Source of the DNA: Marinococcus luteus | GTDB taxonomy: Bacteria; Bacillota; Bacilli; Bacillales; Marinococcaceae | Length of the DNA: 64,000 nucleotides | NCBI RefSeq assembly: GCF_900106595.1 | Contig: NZ_FNNC01000004.1 | Coordinates: 1 to 64,000, forward strand | Reading direction: 5' to 3' | In this document: positions 7,270-15,220 of the stretch, piece after piece | Layout: each line of letters starts with the position of its first letter | Numbering within the stretch: the first letter of the stretch is position 1 | Position numbers and translations under genes: made by a program | The notes under the pieces: model-generated | What the model saw: the letters and a program-made list of their open reading frames with translations, nothing else | What the model was told of the DNA's origin: nothing | Databases searched by the model: none

Positions 7270-7950
7270 TCATATTTCATCTAATATTTTGTAAGCCCTG
7301 TCTGCATTAATGGATAGAAAGCCTTCCTGTTTAATAATCCCCTGCTTTTTAAATGAGCTCAATACCGCACTCGTCGTTTCCCTTGTAGATCCCACCATGT
7401 TTGCAATATCCGCATGTGTTAATTTCATCTCAATGGACTGCCACTCATGATGCCGCTTGCCTTCCTTTTCGCTCAGCTTTAACAGCAGAAACAAAATCCG
7501 GTACTTCACATCTGATAACGCGATTTTTTCACTCATGGAGTAGGTTTCCTTCAGCCGGTTGGACAATATATTGATCAGCTTCAGCGCAATCTTTGGATGC
7601 CGCTCAATGAATAGCTCAAACTCATCCACATTTATAATGCACACGTAGGTATCCGTCATAGCTTCAGCGTATACGTTTTCGTCTGTTAACGAAATGGAGC
7701 TCGTTTCCCCAAAAATATTCCCACTCGTCAAAATATCCACTGTAAACTGGCGGCCCTGATGATTCATCCGGTACAGCCGTACCTGGCCCTGCTTTAATAA
7801 AAAAAGGGCCGGTATAGGTCTTTCCGGGGAAACGATTACTGCTCCCTTTTTGATTGGTCGCATTTCACTCATTTTATCGATCGTGCGAAGCTCATCCTTT
7901 TTCAGTTCTTCGAACAAGCTGATCTGAGAAATCTCTGAAAGTTTATCCAT
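7270..7950 (-). CDS. Crp/Fnr family transcriptional regulator
   Basis: A 226-residue Crp/Fnr protein: a cyclic-nucleotide-binding-like N-terminal beta roll (about 10-125), a dimerisation helix, and a C-terminal winged helix with the HTH ADIANMVGSTRETTSAVLSS. The recognition helix carries the Arg-Glu pair typical of the family. It lacks the N-terminal cysteine cluster of Fnr (only one Cys is visible), so it is probably not an iron-sulphur oxygen sensor. A TGTAA-N6-TTACG box at 7977-7992 lies 27 bases before its start, and three similar boxes lie upstream of the membrane protein, TVP38 and OsmC genes, so it likely controls itself and this cluster. The signal is unknown. Confidence 0.88.
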   Translation of the reverse strand: MDKLSEISQISLFEELKKDELRTIDKMSEMRPIKKGAVIVSPERPIPALFLLKQGQVRLYRMNHQGRQFTVDILTSGNIFGETSSISLTDENVYAEAMTDTYVCIINVDEFELFIERHPKIALKLINILSNRLKETYSMSEKIALSDVKYRILFLLLKLSEKEGKRHHEWQSIEMKLTHADIANMVGSTRETTSAVLSSFKKQGIIKQEGFLSINADRAYKILDEI

Positions 7951-7976
7951 GCTTTCTGCCCTCTCTTTCTATAAAA

Positions 7977-7992
7977 TGTAAGTTATCTTACG
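7977..7992. promoter_or_regulatory. Crp/Fnr-type operator between the regulator and the glutaredoxin-like gene
   Basis: TGTAAGTTATCTTACG matches TGTAA-N6-TTACN. A TATCAT -10 at 8014-8019 gives a predicted rightward start at 8026, so the box centre is at exactly -41.5, a class II activator position for the glutaredoxin-like gene. On the other strand it lies at the regulator's own promoter. Confidence 0.68.
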
Positions 7993-8041
7993 GACGTCCC
8001 TGCCTGATACTTGTATCATAGCATAAAAGGGGGGGATTCCA

Positions 8042-8257
8042 ATGGTGACACTTTACACCATTGACGGCTGTCAGGACTGTTGGCACTGGCGGGAAATGCT
8101 TGAAAAAAATCATATTTCTTTCAGGGAAAAAAACCTTTTCACCGACAAGCAGGCGGTGAATGATTTATTAGCCTCCATTGGAGAAGTGAAAGCCCCGGTC
8201 CTTCTTTGCCGCAAGAAACAGATTCCCCTTTCTTCCGTGCTTGCTTCTCACTGTTGA
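8042..8257 (+). CDS. Glutaredoxin-like thiol protein
   Basis: A 71-residue thioredoxin-fold protein with an N-terminal CQDC redox motif after the strand VTLYTIDG, the arrangement of glutaredoxins and NrdH-like redoxins. It is a little short; the C-terminal end reads PVLLCRKKQIPLSSVL, with the cis-proline region kept. It would use the CxxC pair for dithiol exchange in the cytoplasm. An AAGGGGGGG site precedes the ATG. The FMN reductase-like gene follows 77 bases later on the same strand. A Crp/Fnr-type box at -41.5 suggests activation by the neighbouring regulator. Confidence 0.75.
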   Translation: MVTLYTIDGCQDCWHWREMLEKNHISFREKNLFTDKQAVNDLLASIGEVKAPVLLCRKKQIPLSSVLASHC

Positions 8258-8334
8258 GCGTTTGAGTCATTTCATCCAGCCATGATTTGCACTATACTTT
8301 CATCCATGCGATGAATAACAAGGAGAGATGTTTC

Positions 8335-8964
8335 ATGAGCCGTCTATACGCACTGGTACTCAACGCTTCCCTGAAAGGTTCCCCGGAGCCTTCCCACACT
8401 GAAGCTCTTTCGGATGAAGTACTCGATATTTTAAAAAGTAAAGGTGCAGAAACAAAGACCATCCGTCTTGCTGATTATTATATTCCCTATGGCATCAGCG
8501 GTGATATGGGGAATGGAGACGAGTGGCCGAAAATCTTTGAAGAAGTGCAGAAGGCAAACATTGTTATTATCGGAACACCGCTCTGGCTGGGAGAAAAAAG
8601 CAGCCTGGCCACGCTCGCCATTGAGCGGCTTTATGGCAGCAGCGGAGAAACTAATGCCTCCGGCCAGGCCGTTTACTACAATAAAGTCGGCGGTGTTGTC
8701 GTTACGGGAAATGAAGACGGTGCGAAGCACGCATCGGCCTCTATCTTGTACGGGCTTTCCCACATCGGCTTCGTCATTCCGCCAAACGTGGATGCTTACT
8801 GGGTAGGCGAAGCCGGCCCAGGCCCATCCTATATGGATGGTCACGGAAAAGAAAATGCGTTTACAAAAAAACACGTAGAGATGCTTGCCTACAACACATG
8901 GCATCTGGCCTCGTTCTTCCAGGAGCATCCTATCCCGCCGGAAGGCAATACGATGAATGAATAA
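8335..8964 (+). CDS. NAD(P)H-dependent FMN reductase / flavodoxin-fold oxidoreductase
   Basis: A 209-residue flavodoxin-like protein. I take the ATG at 8335 as the start because AAGGAG lies eight bases upstream; an in-frame ATG at 8287 lacks a good site. The N-terminal strand YALVLNASLKGSPEPSHT carries the phosphate-binding loop of NADPH-dependent FMN reductases, and the GTPLWLGEKSS block near residue 79-89 is the second flavin-binding loop. It probably reduces FMN or quinones using NAD(P)H. It follows the glutaredoxin-like gene and is probably co-transcribed with it, in a redox cluster under the Crp/Fnr protein. Confidence 0.82.
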   Translation: MSRLYALVLNASLKGSPEPSHTEALSDEVLDILKSKGAETKTIRLADYYIPYGISGDMGNGDEWPKIFEEVQKANIVIIGTPLWLGEKSSLATLAIERLYGSSGETNASGQAVYYNKVGGVVVTGNEDGAKHASASILYGLSHIGFVIPPNVDAYWVGEAGPGPSYMDGHGKENAFTKKHVEMLAYNTWHLASFFQEHPIPPEGNTMNE

Positions 8965-8983
8965 AAATTAATTTACGGTAGAA

Positions 8984-9016
8984 AAAATCCCTCTGTGCGA
9001 AAGACAGAGGGATTTT
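8984..9016. terminator. Bidirectional rho-independent terminator
   Basis: A perfect 13-base stem AAAATCCCTCTGT / ACAGAGGGATTTT lies between the convergent FMN reductase (+) and LacI-family (-) genes. T-runs occur on both sides, the longer one serving the minus strand. Confidence 0.85.
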
Positions 9017-9109
9017 ATGCTTATTTAACCATTTATGCATCAGCGGCAAGCCGATTTGTCATCCGTTATTTATTTATACAGGGGATGAAGCTCGGGAAAA
9101 ACTCTCTCT

Positions 9110-10162
9110 TTAATTCCACACAGTACATGATTCTCTTTTAACGAGATGATGAGGTACAATGGTGTGCTGAATATCTTTGTTGCCCGAATACATTAAATCC
9201 ACTAAGCTCTCCGCTGCCCGCGCCCCTAAATCGAATATGTGAATATCCACTGTAGTAAGAGGAGGAGTGGACAGCTCGGAAAGCATAAAATTATTAAAGC
9301 TGACAATGGAAACGTCGTCCGGCACCTTTTTGTTCATGTCCTGGATCATTCGCAGCACCCCAAAAGCCATCATGTCGTCTGCAGCAATTATTGCGGTCGG
9401 CGGGCTCGAAAGTGACATTAATTCAATAGCCGCTTCCTGTCCGCCTTCTTTAATTTCTTCCCGATAAACAACATATTCTTCCCGGAATGGAACCGCTCTT
9501 TTCGCCAGGGCGTTTGAATACCCTTCTAAGTGATCTTTCGTTACCATTGAATTTTCATTTCCACCGATAAAACCGATTTTTTTATGATTAAGGAGCAGCA
9601 GGTATTCTGTAAGCATTCCGCCTGCTTTCACATTATCATTATTAACGTAGGATATTTGATCTAACTGTGCAGACGGACGTCCAATTAGTACGAAGGGGAA
9701 ATTTTTCTCTAACAGAAAAGGCATGATGCGGTCATTCTCTTGAGAATACAAAAGAATGATTCCATCCACCCGGCTTTCCACCACCATTTTCACCACTTCA
9801 TTGTAAATTTCATCCTCCGTCTGCCCTGTAGATAGATACATTCCTATATCCTTATCATGTATTTCAGACGTAATCCCCCTAATCACTTCTGGAAAAAAGG
9901 GATTTTGAAATGTCGACTGGGCCGACCTCGGCATCACAATACCTATAGTGTTTGTTGTGTTTTTAACTAAGCTTCTGGCATGGTAATTTGGATTATAGTC
10001 AAGCTCTGTAATTGCTTCACGAACCCTGCGTGCTGTACCGGGGCTAATTTTAGAGCTATTAGCAATGACCCGCGATACCGTAGACGCCGCTACATTCGCA
10101 CGTTTTGCCACATCTTTTATCGTTACAGCCACTGGGGGTCCCTCTTTCCTGCCAGCTCTCAT
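9110..10162 (-). CDS. LacI family transcriptional regulator of the sugar ABC importer
   Basis: A 350-residue LacI/GalR repressor. The helix-turn-helix VTIKDVAKRANVAASTVSRV starts near residue 13, followed by the hinge (NPNYHARSL), then a periplasmic-binding-protein-like sugar-sensing domain. It starts three bases after the malG-like stop, so it is the last gene of the malEFG operon. An alternative GTG at 10132 is possible, since both have fair ribosome binding sites. It probably binds the two GCAAACGTTTGC palindromes at 13704 and 13813 and represses the operon in the absence of an oligosaccharide, as MalR-type regulators do. The autoregulated, co-transcribed layout supports this. Confidence 0.9.
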   Translation of the reverse strand: MRAGRKEGPPVAVTIKDVAKRANVAASTVSRVIANSSKISPGTARRVREAITELDYNPNYHARSLVKNTTNTIGIVMPRSAQSTFQNPFFPEVIRGITSEIHDKDIGMYLSTGQTEDEIYNEVVKMVVESRVDGIILLYSQENDRIMPFLLEKNFPFVLIGRPSAQLDQISYVNNDNVKAGGMLTEYLLLLNHKKIGFIGGNENSMVTKDHLEGYSNALAKRAVPFREEYVVYREEIKEGGQEAAIELMSLSSPPTAIIAADDMMAFGVLRMIQDMNKKVPDDVSIVSFNNFMLSELSTPPLTTVDIHIFDLGARAAESLVDLMYSGNKDIQHTIVPHHLVKRESCTVWN

Positions 10163-10165
10163 GGT

Positions 10166-11008
10166 TTATCCTTTTGTCGCTCCAGAGGTAAGTCCTGAAA
10201 TTAACCACCGCTGCAATAGTAAATAAACGGTTGCAATTGGTACTGCAATTAGAACAGAACCAGCTGCAAAACGAGTGAAATTATTTGAAAATTGGTCGTT
10301 AACAAAATTAAATAAACCAAGCGCCAGCGTAAAATTTTCTTCACTTCTTAGTATAATGCTTGGGAGCAGAAAATCCATAAATGGCGTCATGAAATTAAAT
10401 AATGCCACTACAGCGAGTATTGGTTTTGCAAGCGGGAGCATAATTTTAAACAATACAGAGAAGTGCCCTGCTCCATCAATTCTTGCTGATTCATCCAATT
10501 CCTTAGGAATTGTATCAAAATATCCTTTTACAAGGAACGCGTTCATCGGTATCGCTCCGCCTAAATATATCAAAATCAGTCCTAAAAGTGAATCCAGCAG
10601 CCCTACCGTGTTTAATAAAATGTATAGAGCAACCATGCCCATTAAAACAGGAAACATTTGTAGAATTAAAAATGTGTATATACCATACTTTCTTCCCCGG
10701 AAACGATACCTTGAAAATGAATATGCGGTCAAAGCTACAAAAAATGTAGCTACAATAGAAACCGTAGCGGCAACGATAAGCGTGTTTTTATACCACGTCA
10801 CATAATTACTTGCGGGATCCGTGAAAAGCCAAATGTAATGCTCAAATGAAAGGTTTTTTGGAATGATGCTCGAAGAATACAGGTTAGTGCCTTCGTTTAA
10901 AGACAACCCAAAGGTCCAAAGCAGCGGATAAAAAATAATGATGAACATTACAGCTATCACTGCATAAATTCCGGTTACTTCCAAACGGGATTTCATACGT
11001 GCCGACAT
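10166..11008 (-). CDS. Maltodextrin-type ABC transporter permease (MalG/MdxG-like)
   Basis: A 280-residue permease with six predicted membrane segments. The EAA loop, the ATPase contact, is at about residues 174-193 (ELDESARIDGAGHFSVLFKI), typical of the carbohydrate uptake-1 (CUT1) family. The start ATG lies two to three bases after the malF-like stop, and its ribosome binding site overlaps that stop, so the two genes are translationally coupled. It forms the second half of the membrane channel with the MalF-like protein. No ATPase gene is in the operon, so a shared MsmX-type ATPase elsewhere is expected. Confidence 0.9.
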   Translation of the reverse strand: MSARMKSRLEVTGIYAVIAVMFIIIFYPLLWTFGLSLNEGTNLYSSSIIPKNLSFEHYIWLFTDPASNYVTWYKNTLIVAATVSIVATFFVALTAYSFSRYRFRGRKYGIYTFLILQMFPVLMGMVALYILLNTVGLLDSLLGLILIYLGGAIPMNAFLVKGYFDTIPKELDESARIDGAGHFSVLFKIMLPLAKPILAVVALFNFMTPFMDFLLPSIILRSEENFTLALGLFNFVNDQFSNNFTRFAAGSVLIAVPIATVYLLLQRWLISGLTSGATKG

Positions 11009-11013
11009 TACCT

Positions 11014-12312
11014 CTACCCCTCTTCCTGGAATGATTTTGTGCGTCTGAATTGAAGAATAGCAAATGCCGCAATCATCAGACCCATAATTAATGATATGGC
11101 TGCCGCCATGTTAAACATATTATTCTGGAAAGTAAGTTCATAAACCCAGGAAATTAATATATCCGTTCCTCCGGCATTTTGCCCTCTCACTGCCGGGCCG
11201 CCTTCATTAAATAAGTAAATGATATTAAAATTATTAAAATTAAACGAATACTGCATGATCAGCAGAGGGGCCGTAGCAAATAATACGTGGGGCAGAGTGA
11301 TAAATTGAAATTTTTGAAGCTTTGATCCGCCGTCGACGTCCGCTGCTTCGTACCACTCTTTAGATACACTTTGCAGAACCCCCGTAAATAAAGCGAATAC
11401 AAATGGAAAACCAAGCCATACCTGAATCATAATCAGAGCCGTGCGGGACCATAACGGATCTGTGAGCCATGGGACACTCTGCCCAAATAACGGTTCCATG
11501 ATGCCCTGATTGACGGCGCCAAAATTATCATTAAACAACGCTGCAAATATAAGTATAGTTACAAAAGCAGGAACTGCCCATGGAAGGATAAATACCGTCC
11601 GGATCAACTTTTTTCCTTTTATTCTTTCATCGTTTACAAATACAGCTAAAACCAGGGCCAGTATAATTTGAAGGGTAGTGGCAACAAAAGTCCATACGAG
11701 TGTCCATGAAAGTACGGATATAAACGTTTCCCGCCAAATAGGTACATTGATAATGTTGAGAAAGTTTTCAAATCCCACCCATTCCAGCAGATTGCCCGGT
11801 GGTGCATTGTATCGGTCGTAATTGGTAAAAGCCAGCAATATCATAAAGAGCAGTGGAAAGACGACGACAAATATAAGAAGCAAAAAGCCCGGCGTTATAA
11901 GCGCGTATGGAAAAATAGCATCCCACCAGTTTTTAAATGCGTCTTTTACCGAGGGAAGGATCCAGCCTTCAGAAATCTTCACAGCGTCCTGGCGGGCATC
12001 CACGAGGTTAAAAATGTAAAATCCTGCTCCGACCACTATTAAAAACAATGACAGTATTCCTTGAATAATTAATGCCCGGGAATCATCAAGCCCAGGAATG
12101 GTGCCGAGTGTGCGCAAACCCCACAGGCCTACACTGATGAACTGGAAAAAAGATATAATGAATGCAGCCGCCATTAAAAAAAGAATGGTTCCTTTAATCC
12201 ATCTCCTGTTATACCACTGCCCTGCTCCAGGGATAATACTCAAAAGTACAGCAAGGCGCACACTGTGCCGGGACTGTTTATTATTGTGTGAAAGTGCCCT
12301 TTCGTTTTGCAT
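11014..12312 (-). CDS. Maltodextrin-type ABC transporter permease (MalF/MdxF-like)
   Basis: A 432-residue permease. I place the start at the ATG at 12312 (GGGGGG site upstream) rather than an in-frame ATG at 12375 that has no visible site. The N-terminus carries two or three extra membrane segments (LSIIPGAGQWYNRRWIKGTI is characteristic of MdxF-like proteins), followed by six core segments with the EAA loop EWYEAADVDGGSKLQKFQF. With the MalG-like protein it forms the membrane pore for maltodextrins or a related oligosaccharide delivered by the lipoprotein at 12391-13674. Its length matches MdxF-type proteins and exceeds short CUT1 permeases. Confidence 0.9.
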   Translation of the reverse strand: MQNERALSHNNKQSRHSVRLAVLLSIIPGAGQWYNRRWIKGTILFLMAAAFIISFFQFISVGLWGLRTLGTIPGLDDSRALIIQGILSLFLIVVGAGFYIFNLVDARQDAVKISEGWILPSVKDAFKNWWDAIFPYALITPGFLLLIFVVVFPLLFMILLAFTNYDRYNAPPGNLLEWVGFENFLNIINVPIWRETFISVLSWTLVWTFVATTLQIILALVLAVFVNDERIKGKKLIRTVFILPWAVPAFVTILIFAALFNDNFGAVNQGIMEPLFGQSVPWLTDPLWSRTALIMIQVWLGFPFVFALFTGVLQSVSKEWYEAADVDGGSKLQKFQFITLPHVLFATAPLLIMQYSFNFNNFNIIYLFNEGGPAVRGQNAGGTDILISWVYELTFQNNMFNMAAAISLIMGLMIAAFAILQFRRTKSFQEEG

Positions 12313-12390
12313 AAGAACCCCCCGTCTGATTATTGAACGCGGGCCTTCAGACTTGCTCAAAAGCCCGCGCCACATTTTAATAATTTAAAG

Positions 12391-13674
12391 TTATTCCTGC
12401 AGTTCAATCTCTTCTTTTATTTGACCTTCGGCCTCTTCAAGCACTTCTTTTGCAGCGGCTCCTTCTGCGATGTATTCATGAGCATCTGCCATTGGATCCC
12501 ACACCTGCGTCATTTCCGGCACGTTTGGCATCGGCTCTGCATGTCTGGTTTGCTCAGCAAATCCTGCAAAATATTCGTCTTCCTGAATGAGATCTGACTC
12601 CACGACCGCTTTATTTGCCGGAACTTCTCCAGCGGTTTCAAAATATGTTTCTGAGCTTTCTTCGTTGGTCATAAATAATGCCAGTTCTTCCGCCCAATAT
12701 TTGCGGTTATCTTCGACGAAATTAGAAACCATCCATCCCTTTACTCCCGAGAATGAAGTTAGTTCTTCACCGTCCTCTGTCGTTGGCAGAGTTGCTACTC
12801 CAAGGTTTTCTTCACCTATTGCTTCTTCATACCCCCGCAGAGACCATGGCCCGCTGACTACTGCCCCAACGTCTCCGCTTTCAAACAAACCATTCATCAC
12901 GTCTGCAGTTATTCCCTGAGGGATATAGCCCTCTTCGTACCATGAACCGATCATTTCTCCGCCCTCTACAGCTCCATCAGTGGCAAGTCCAATATCCTCC
13001 GTATTGTAGGTTCCGTCTTCATTTTGTTCAAAAACGTATCCCCCATAAGCTGTGACAAACGGATAGGTGAAATAAAAGTTGGCTGCTTCCATAAGAAATC
13101 CATACTCATCATTACCGGCATCCGTGTGCTCTTCGGCTGCCTCTTCGAGTTCTTCCAGAGTCTCCGGCGGCTCCTCCAAAATTTCTTTATTGTACAGCAG
13201 CGCGTAAGTTTCTGTTACCGACGGAATTCCATAAAGCTCTCCGTCGTATGTCATTGCCTGTACAGCTTCTTCCTGGTATTCCTCCAGCCTTTCATCTTCT
13301 GCATCCAACGGGGAGGCAAGCCCCTGGAGTTGAATATCGCCAATCCGGTCATGCGGTTGAAAAAATAAATCGGGACCATTGCCTGCCGGGCCGTCCAAGG
13401 AAATTTTTTCTGTTTGTCCATCAAAGTCCTGGCGTGCAATTTCAACTTCAATACCGGTTTCTTCAGTGAAATTTTCTGTAATTTCTTTATATGCGTTTAC
13501 CTGCCGGTCATCATCATTTGCCCAGATTTTTAAGCTTTCTGGTTTATCCGGCTCTTCATTCCCCGAACTTCCGCTGCTTTCCTCAGCACCTCCGTCTCTG
13601 TCTGGTGCACATCCCGTGAGTATAACTGCTCCGCTTAAGAAAGGAATCGCCAACCATCTAAGTCTTTTCTTCAT
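12391..13674 (-). CDS. Sugar-binding lipoprotein of an ABC importer (MalE/MdxE-like)
   Basis: A 427-residue extracellular solute-binding protein of the maltose-binding class. It has a lipoprotein signal: positive start KKRLRW, a hydrophobic core and the lipobox LTGC (Cys about 22), so it is anchored to the outer face of the membrane. A Ser/Gly/Glu-rich linker follows. The mature protein is very acidic, as expected for an exported protein of a halophile. It is the first gene of the malEFG-lacI operon. A good vegetative promoter (13754-13782) and two LacI operators lie upstream. The ligand is probably a maltodextrin, but other alpha- or beta-glucosides are possible because no hydrolase gene is adjacent. 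Confidence 0.9.
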   Translation of the reverse strand: MKKRLRWLAIPFLSGAVILTGCAPDRDGGAEESSGSSGNEEPDKPESLKIWANDDDRQVNAYKEITENFTEETGIEVEIARQDFDGQTEKISLDGPAGNGPDLFFQPHDRIGDIQLQGLASPLDAEDERLEEYQEEAVQAMTYDGELYGIPSVTETYALLYNKEILEEPPETLEELEEAAEEHTDAGNDEYGFLMEAANFYFTYPFVTAYGGYVFEQNEDGTYNTEDIGLATDGAVEGGEMIGSWYEEGYIPQGITADVMNGLFESGDVGAVVSGPWSLRGYEEAIGEENLGVATLPTTEDGEELTSFSGVKGWMVSNFVEDNRKYWAEELALFMTNEESSETYFETAGEVPANKAVVESDLIQEDEYFAGFAEQTRHAEPMPNVPEMTQVWDPMADAHEYIAEGAAAKEVLEEAEGQIKEEIELQE

Positions 13675-13703
13675 GTCATTTCCCCCTATTCTAAATTAAG
13701 AAA

Positions 13704-13715
13704 GCAAACGTTTGC
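13704..13715. promoter_or_regulatory. LacI-family operator O1
   Basis: GCAAACGTTTGC is a perfect 12-base palindrome between the promoter and the malE-like ATG (13674). It is identical to the copy at 13813, 109 bases away, a spacing that allows looping. Confidence 0.85.
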
Positions 13716-13753
13716 ATAAATGTTTTTATGAAATCGCTTTCAAATTTAACTTT

Positions 13754-13782
13754 ATTATATTTACAATCGTTGTTAATTGCAA
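13754..13782 (-). promoter_or_regulatory. Sigma-A promoter of the malEFG-lacI operon
   Basis: On the minus strand: -35 TTGCAA, a 17-base spacer, -10 TATAAT. It is placed between the two GCAAACGTTTGC operators, so a repressor dimer at either site, or a loop, would block it. Confidence 0.8.
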
Positions 13783-13812
13783 TAGCAAATTATTAAAAGA
13801 TAATAAATTTGA

Positions 13813-13824
13813 GCAAACGTTTGC
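13813..13824. promoter_or_regulatory. LacI-family operator O2
   Basis: A second identical perfect palindrome, GCAAACGTTTGC, just upstream of the -35 box. Confidence 0.85.
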
Positions 13825-13852
13825 AAAGATCATGATGAAATGCTTAACTTTT

Positions 13853-13891
13853 AAATTAAAAAGACGCCCTGTATATCTACAGAACGCCTCT
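13853..13891 (-). terminator. Rho-independent terminator of the hydroxybutyrate operon
   Basis: On the minus strand a 12-pair stem (three G-U pairs) with a GATA loop is followed by TTTTTAATTT, just after the GntP-family stop at 13902. Confidence 0.8.
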
Positions 13892-13901
13892 TTCTTCTTG
13901 A

Positions 13902-15185
13902 TTACAAAATACCGATCGTGTTCAGTAGAATTACGACAATAACAGAGATGATCGGAATCAAGACAGCGACAACAAAAATATCCTTATAGCTGTCTTTATG
14001 GCTCATGCCTGTAATTGTTAAAAGAGTCAGCACCGCCCCGTTGTGAGGAAGGGCATCCAGTCCACCTGAAGAGAGCGAAGCAATACGGTGAAATGCCTCA
14101 GGATCAATCCCTGTATTCATTGCTATCTGGTAGTATTCTTCACCGAGAGCTTCGAGCGCAATCCCCATTCCGCCGGATGCGGAGCCTGTCGAACCTGCAA
14201 GAATGTTAACCGCCACAGCTTCGGAAATTAATGGATTTCCGCGCAATCCCATCAATAATGAGGTTAACTGGTCAAACCCCGGCACTTCCCTTACTACGCT
14301 GCCAAAACCAACAGCAGCACTCGTATTAATGATGGCAAGCACGGAGCCGCTTGCTCCTCCGTTAACGGCAGGCACAAACTTTTTAAATTTAGTCAGATTA
14401 AGAAGCATAATAAGTACTATGCCTGTCAAAAGCGCCACCACAATATCCCATCCGAGGAGATTCAGTGTTAAAAGCACTGTAATCAGCGGAAGTATCGACA
14501 GTATAAATGGTGGTGCTTTCTCTTCTTTTTCCATCATACTTTTGTCCTTAGGTTCGGTGAAACGCTCTCCTTTAGCCGTCATCTGTTTTTCACGCCACCG
14601 TAAATAGAGATAACCTCCGACCGCCATTACCAGAGCTGCAATAATGCCCATTAACGGTGCGGCAGTGGCGCTTGTACGAAAGTATTCGATTGGAATCAGA
14701 TTTTGAATCTGCGGCGTTCCCGGAAGTGCTGTCATTGTAAATGTAAATGCCCCTAAAGCCACGGTCGGCGGCAGCAGCCGGCGGCTGATATCTGCTTCCC
14801 TGAATAAAGAAAGGGCGAGCGGATATACAGCGAAAATAACAACAAACAAGCTTACACCACCGTAAGTAAGTACCGCAGAAGCAACCAGGACGCCTAAAAT
14901 CGCCCGACTCGTGCCGATCAGCTTTGTGAGCGCTACGGCAACAGAGCGTGCCATACCAGTGTCTTCCATCAGTTTTCCAAAGACGGCGCCGAGCATAAAT
15001 ACTGGAAACCAGCTTTGCGCGAAATCGACGAAACCGCTCATGTATGTGCCCGTATACGCATCAAGCAGGTCGAGCCCGCCGGTAAGCGCTACAATACCTG
15101 CTGCCACTGGAGCCACCCAGATGATGGACCAGCCTAAGTAAGCGAGAACCATTAATGTAATTAAACCTAATAATATTCCAAGCAT
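13902..15185 (-). CDS. GntP family permease, probable 3-hydroxybutyrate permease
   Basis: A 427-residue carrier with about 12 hydrophobic segments, of the GntP (gluconate:H+ symporter) family. Family features include SAVLTYGGVSLFVVIFAVYP near residue 103-122 and LAGSTGSASGGMGIALEAL near 325-343. AAAAGGAGG precedes the ATG. It follows the hydroxybutyrate dehydrogenase gene by 35 bases and is co-transcribed with it from the sigma-54 promoter at 16077-16093. In several bacteria this type of permease is paired with the dehydrogenase to import D-3-hydroxybutyrate, so that is the likely substrate; gluconate or a related acid is the alternative. Confidence 0.85.
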   Translation of the reverse strand: MLGILLGLITLMVLAYLGWSIIWVAPVAAGIVALTGGLDLLDAYTGTYMSGFVDFAQSWFPVFMLGAVFGKLMEDTGMARSVAVALTKLIGTSRAILGVLVASAVLTYGGVSLFVVIFAVYPLALSLFREADISRRLLPPTVALGAFTFTMTALPGTPQIQNLIPIEYFRTSATAAPLMGIIAALVMAVGGYLYLRWREKQMTAKGERFTEPKDKSMMEKEEKAPPFILSILPLITVLLTLNLLGWDIVVALLTGIVLIMLLNLTKFKKFVPAVNGGASGSVLAIINTSAAVGFGSVVREVPGFDQLTSLLMGLRGNPLISEAVAVNILAGSTGSASGGMGIALEALGEEYYQIAMNTGIDPEAFHRIASLSSGGLDALPHNGAVLTLLTITGMSHKDSYKDIFVVAVLIPIISVIVVILLNTIGIL

Positions 15186-15220
15186 TATTTTCCTCCTTTT
15201 CTATCTTAAGTAAACGCAGA

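Noticed and set aside
8431-8928. 165-codon frame opposite the FMN reductase gene
   Set aside because: No family motif and no ribosome binding site, fully inside a well-supported gene.
12313-12375. 21-codon N-terminal extension of the MalF-like permease
   Set aside because: No ribosome binding site before the ATG at 12375, whereas the ATG at 12312 has GGGGGG and matches the family's start.
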